From assembly GCA_964599565.1 (NCBI GenBank), contig CAZRFE010000101.1:1-7003 (forward strand): 7,003 bases of DNA, given 5' to 3'. The stretch comes from JAJUFS01 sp964599565 (GTDB lineage: Bacteria; Pseudomonadota; Gammaproteobacteria; Natronospirales; JAJUFS01). Below, piece after piece: positions 5,857 through 7,003 of the stretch; the stretch's first letter is position 1; each line of letters starts with the position of its first letter. Under the pieces are notes generated by a model. The model ran no database searches and was not told the origin of the DNA. It was given only the letters and a program-made list of their open reading frames with translations. Position numbers and translations under genes: made by a program.

Positions 5857-6651
5857 TCAGACGGCGACAGGCGCCTTGATATGCGGATGCGACGTGTAAC
5901 CGAGGATTTCAAAATCATCGAACGTGTAATCGAACAGCGTCGGCGGCTTGCGGCGAATGCCGAGCACCGGCAGCGGCAGCGGTGTGCGCGACAGCTGTTC
6001 GTCCGCCTGCTCGAGATGATTCACGTAGAGATGGCAGTCGCCGCCCGTCCACACGAAATCGCCGGCTTCAAGATTGCACTGCTGCGCGACCATGTGCGTG
6101 AGCAGCGCGTACGATGCAATGTTGAACGGCACGCCGAGGAAGATGTCCGCGCTGCGCTGGTAAAGCTGCAGCGAAAGTTTCCCGTCCGCGACATAGAACT
6201 GGAAGAAGGCATGGCACGGCGCGAGCGCCATGCGGTCGATGTCAGCGACATTCCACGCGGAAACGATGAGGCGCCGCGAGTCGGGATTCGTGCGTATCTG
6301 CTCCAGCACCTTCGTGATCTGGTCGATGTGCCGGCCATCCGGTGCGGGCCATGAGCGCCACTGGTAGCCATAGACCGGACCAAGATCGCCGTCTGCATCC
6401 GCCCATTCGTCCCAGATGCTGACGCCGTTGTCCTTGAGGTACTGCACGTTGGTGTCGCCCTTCAGGAACCACAGCAGCTCGTGGATGATCGAGCGCAGGT
6501 GCAGCTTCTTCGTCGTGACCATCGGAAAGCCTTCCGAGAGGTCGAAGCGCATCTGGTGACCGAACACGCTCAGCGTGCCGGTGCCGGTGCGGTCGTCCTT
6601 GCGCACGCCTTCGCTGCGCACGCGGCGCATCAGTTCAAGGTATTGCTTCAC
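5857..6651 (-). CDS. thyA: Thymidylate synthase
   Basis: Converts dUMP to dTMP using methylene-tetrahydrofolate and releases dihydrofolate, the substrate of FolA encoded nearby. With the GTG start at 6651 the protein is 264 residues, the same as E. coli ThyA, and lines up with it without gaps from VKQYLELM to the C-terminal APVAV. The nucleophile is C146 in ALAPCHAFFQF. Other signatures are DDRTGTGT (the dUMP phosphate Arg region), ELLWFLKGDTN, WDEWAD, DPDSRR analogue NPDSRR, QRSADIFLG and PFNIASYALL. The GTG overlaps the stop of lgt (GTGA), and GGGGAA (6658-6663) stands 6 bases before it. A longer reading from 6750 would add 33 low-complexity residues encoded antiphase within lgt and is rejected. 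ThyA probably depends on translation of lgt for part of its expression. Confidence 0.97.
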   Translation of the reverse strand: MKQYLELMRRVRSEGVRKDDRTGTGTLSVFGHQMRFDLSEGFPMVTTKKLHLRSIIHELLWFLKGDTNVQYLKDNGVSIWDEWADADGDLGPVYGYQWRSWPAPDGRHIDQITKVLEQIRTNPDSRRLIVSAWNVADIDRMALAPCHAFFQFYVADGKLSLQLYQRSADIFLGVPFNIASYALLTHMVAQQCNLEAGDFVWTGGDCHLYVNHLEQADEQLSRTPLPLPVLGIRRKPPTLFDYTFDDFEILGYTSHPHIKAPVAV

Positions 6652-7003
6652 GCGAGTTTCCCCGGCCGGCGCCGCGCCCAGGCGACGAGCGCGATGCCGA
6701 TGATGATCAGCGGCAGCGACAGCACCTGCCCCATCGTCAGCCAGCCCCATGCGAGATAGCCGATGTGCGCATCCGGCAGGCGCACGAACTCGATCGCGAA
6801 CCGGAACACGCCATAGAGAATCGCGAACAGCCCGGAAACTTCGCGCAGTGGCCGCGGCTTGCGCGAATACCAGAACAGCACCGCGAACATCACCACGCCT
6901 TCGAGAAGGAATTCATAAAGCTGCGAAGGATGCCGCGGCACGCCGCGGTACACGATCGCCCAGGGCACGTCGGTGACCTTGCCCCACAGCTCGGCGTTGA
7001 TGA
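6648..7003 (-). CDS. lgt: Prolipoprotein diacylglyceryl transferase, C-terminal part
   Basis: Inner-membrane enzyme that moves diacylglycerol from phosphatidylglycerol to the lipobox cysteine of prolipoproteins. Only the last 117 or so codons are inside the window; the frame is open to the right edge, where INAELWGK matches the conserved N-F-I-N-G-E-x-W-G region of Lgt. The GTG at 6968 is therefore internal. Further signatures are RHPSQLYE, and FRFAIEFVRLPDAH with an Arg that matches an essential family residue. Hydrophobic segments GVVMFAVLFWY, SGLFAILYGVF and VLSLPLIIIGIALVAWA fit the last membrane helices. The short basic tail RRRPGKLA should be cytoplasmic under the positive-inside rule. 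The stop overlaps the thyA GTG. lgt next to thyA is a well-known arrangement, also present in E. coli. Confidence 0.95.
   Translation of the reverse strand, partial: INAELWGKVTDVPWAIVYRGVPRHPSQLYEFLLEGVVMFAVLFWYSRKPRPLREVSGLFAILYGVFRFAIEFVRLPDAHIGYLAWGWLTMGQVLSLPLIIIGIALVAWARRRPGKLA

Noticed and set aside
6652..6750. 33-residue N-terminal extension of ThyA
   Set aside because: The GTG at 6651 gives an ungapped 264-residue match to E. coli ThyA and a good ribosome site; the extension is out-of-frame lgt sequence.
1..7003. Mobile element, phage, defence system, CRISPR array or tRNA
   Set aside because: Every segment is covered by housekeeping or metabolic genes with uniform codon style; no transposase, integrase, direct-repeat array or tRNA cloverleaf was seen.

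Overview
The window reads as ordinary chromosomal DNA from a high-GC (roughly 60-65% by eye) Gram-negative bacterium. It is most likely a gammaproteobacterium of the Xanthomonadales/Steroidobacterales kind. The reasons are the lgt-thyA...folA block, the near-complete coding density with 4-base start/stop overlaps, and a eukaryote-like kynurenine pathway cluster, which is known from xanthomonads and Bacteroidetes. The lineage call is an inference from synteny and protein character. No mobile element, tRNA, rRNA or CRISPR array is visible.

Left half, + strand (1-4434): a kynurenine (tryptophan degradation) operon. The order is ACMSD (5' end cut off by the window edge), a cyclase-family protein that is the best candidate for kynurenine formamidase, kynureninase (kynU) and kynurenine 3-monooxygenase (kmo). 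The first three genes are joined by ATGA overlaps, and kmo follows after 32 bases. Together they cover N-formylkynurenine -> kynurenine -> 3-hydroxykynurenine -> 3-hydroxyanthranilate, and, after a ring-opening dioxygenase not seen here, decarboxylation of aminocarboxymuconate semialdehyde. Tryptophan 2,3-dioxygenase and 3-hydroxyanthranilate dioxygenase are the two missing steps. They may lie to the left of the window or elsewhere in the genome.

Right half, - strand (4441-7003), reading from the right edge leftward: lgt (5' end outside the window), thyA, a GFA-family zinc protein, csaA and folA. lgt/thyA and GFA/csaA are each coupled by a GTGA overlap. folA has its own plausible promoter between csaA and its start codon. 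ThyA turns methylene-tetrahydrofolate into dihydrofolate and FolA reduces it back, so these two form a metabolic cycle. Lgt is the usual proteobacterial neighbour of thyA. GFA and CsaA have no obvious place in that cycle.

The two operons converge and their stop codons are only 6 bases apart. No gap exceeds 75 bases, so there is no unexplained intergenic stretch. I found no undescribed system. The points most worth a second look are the altered metal-binding motif of the presumed formamidase, the human-type specificity residues of the kynureninase, and the coupled GFA-csaA pair inside the thyA/folA block.
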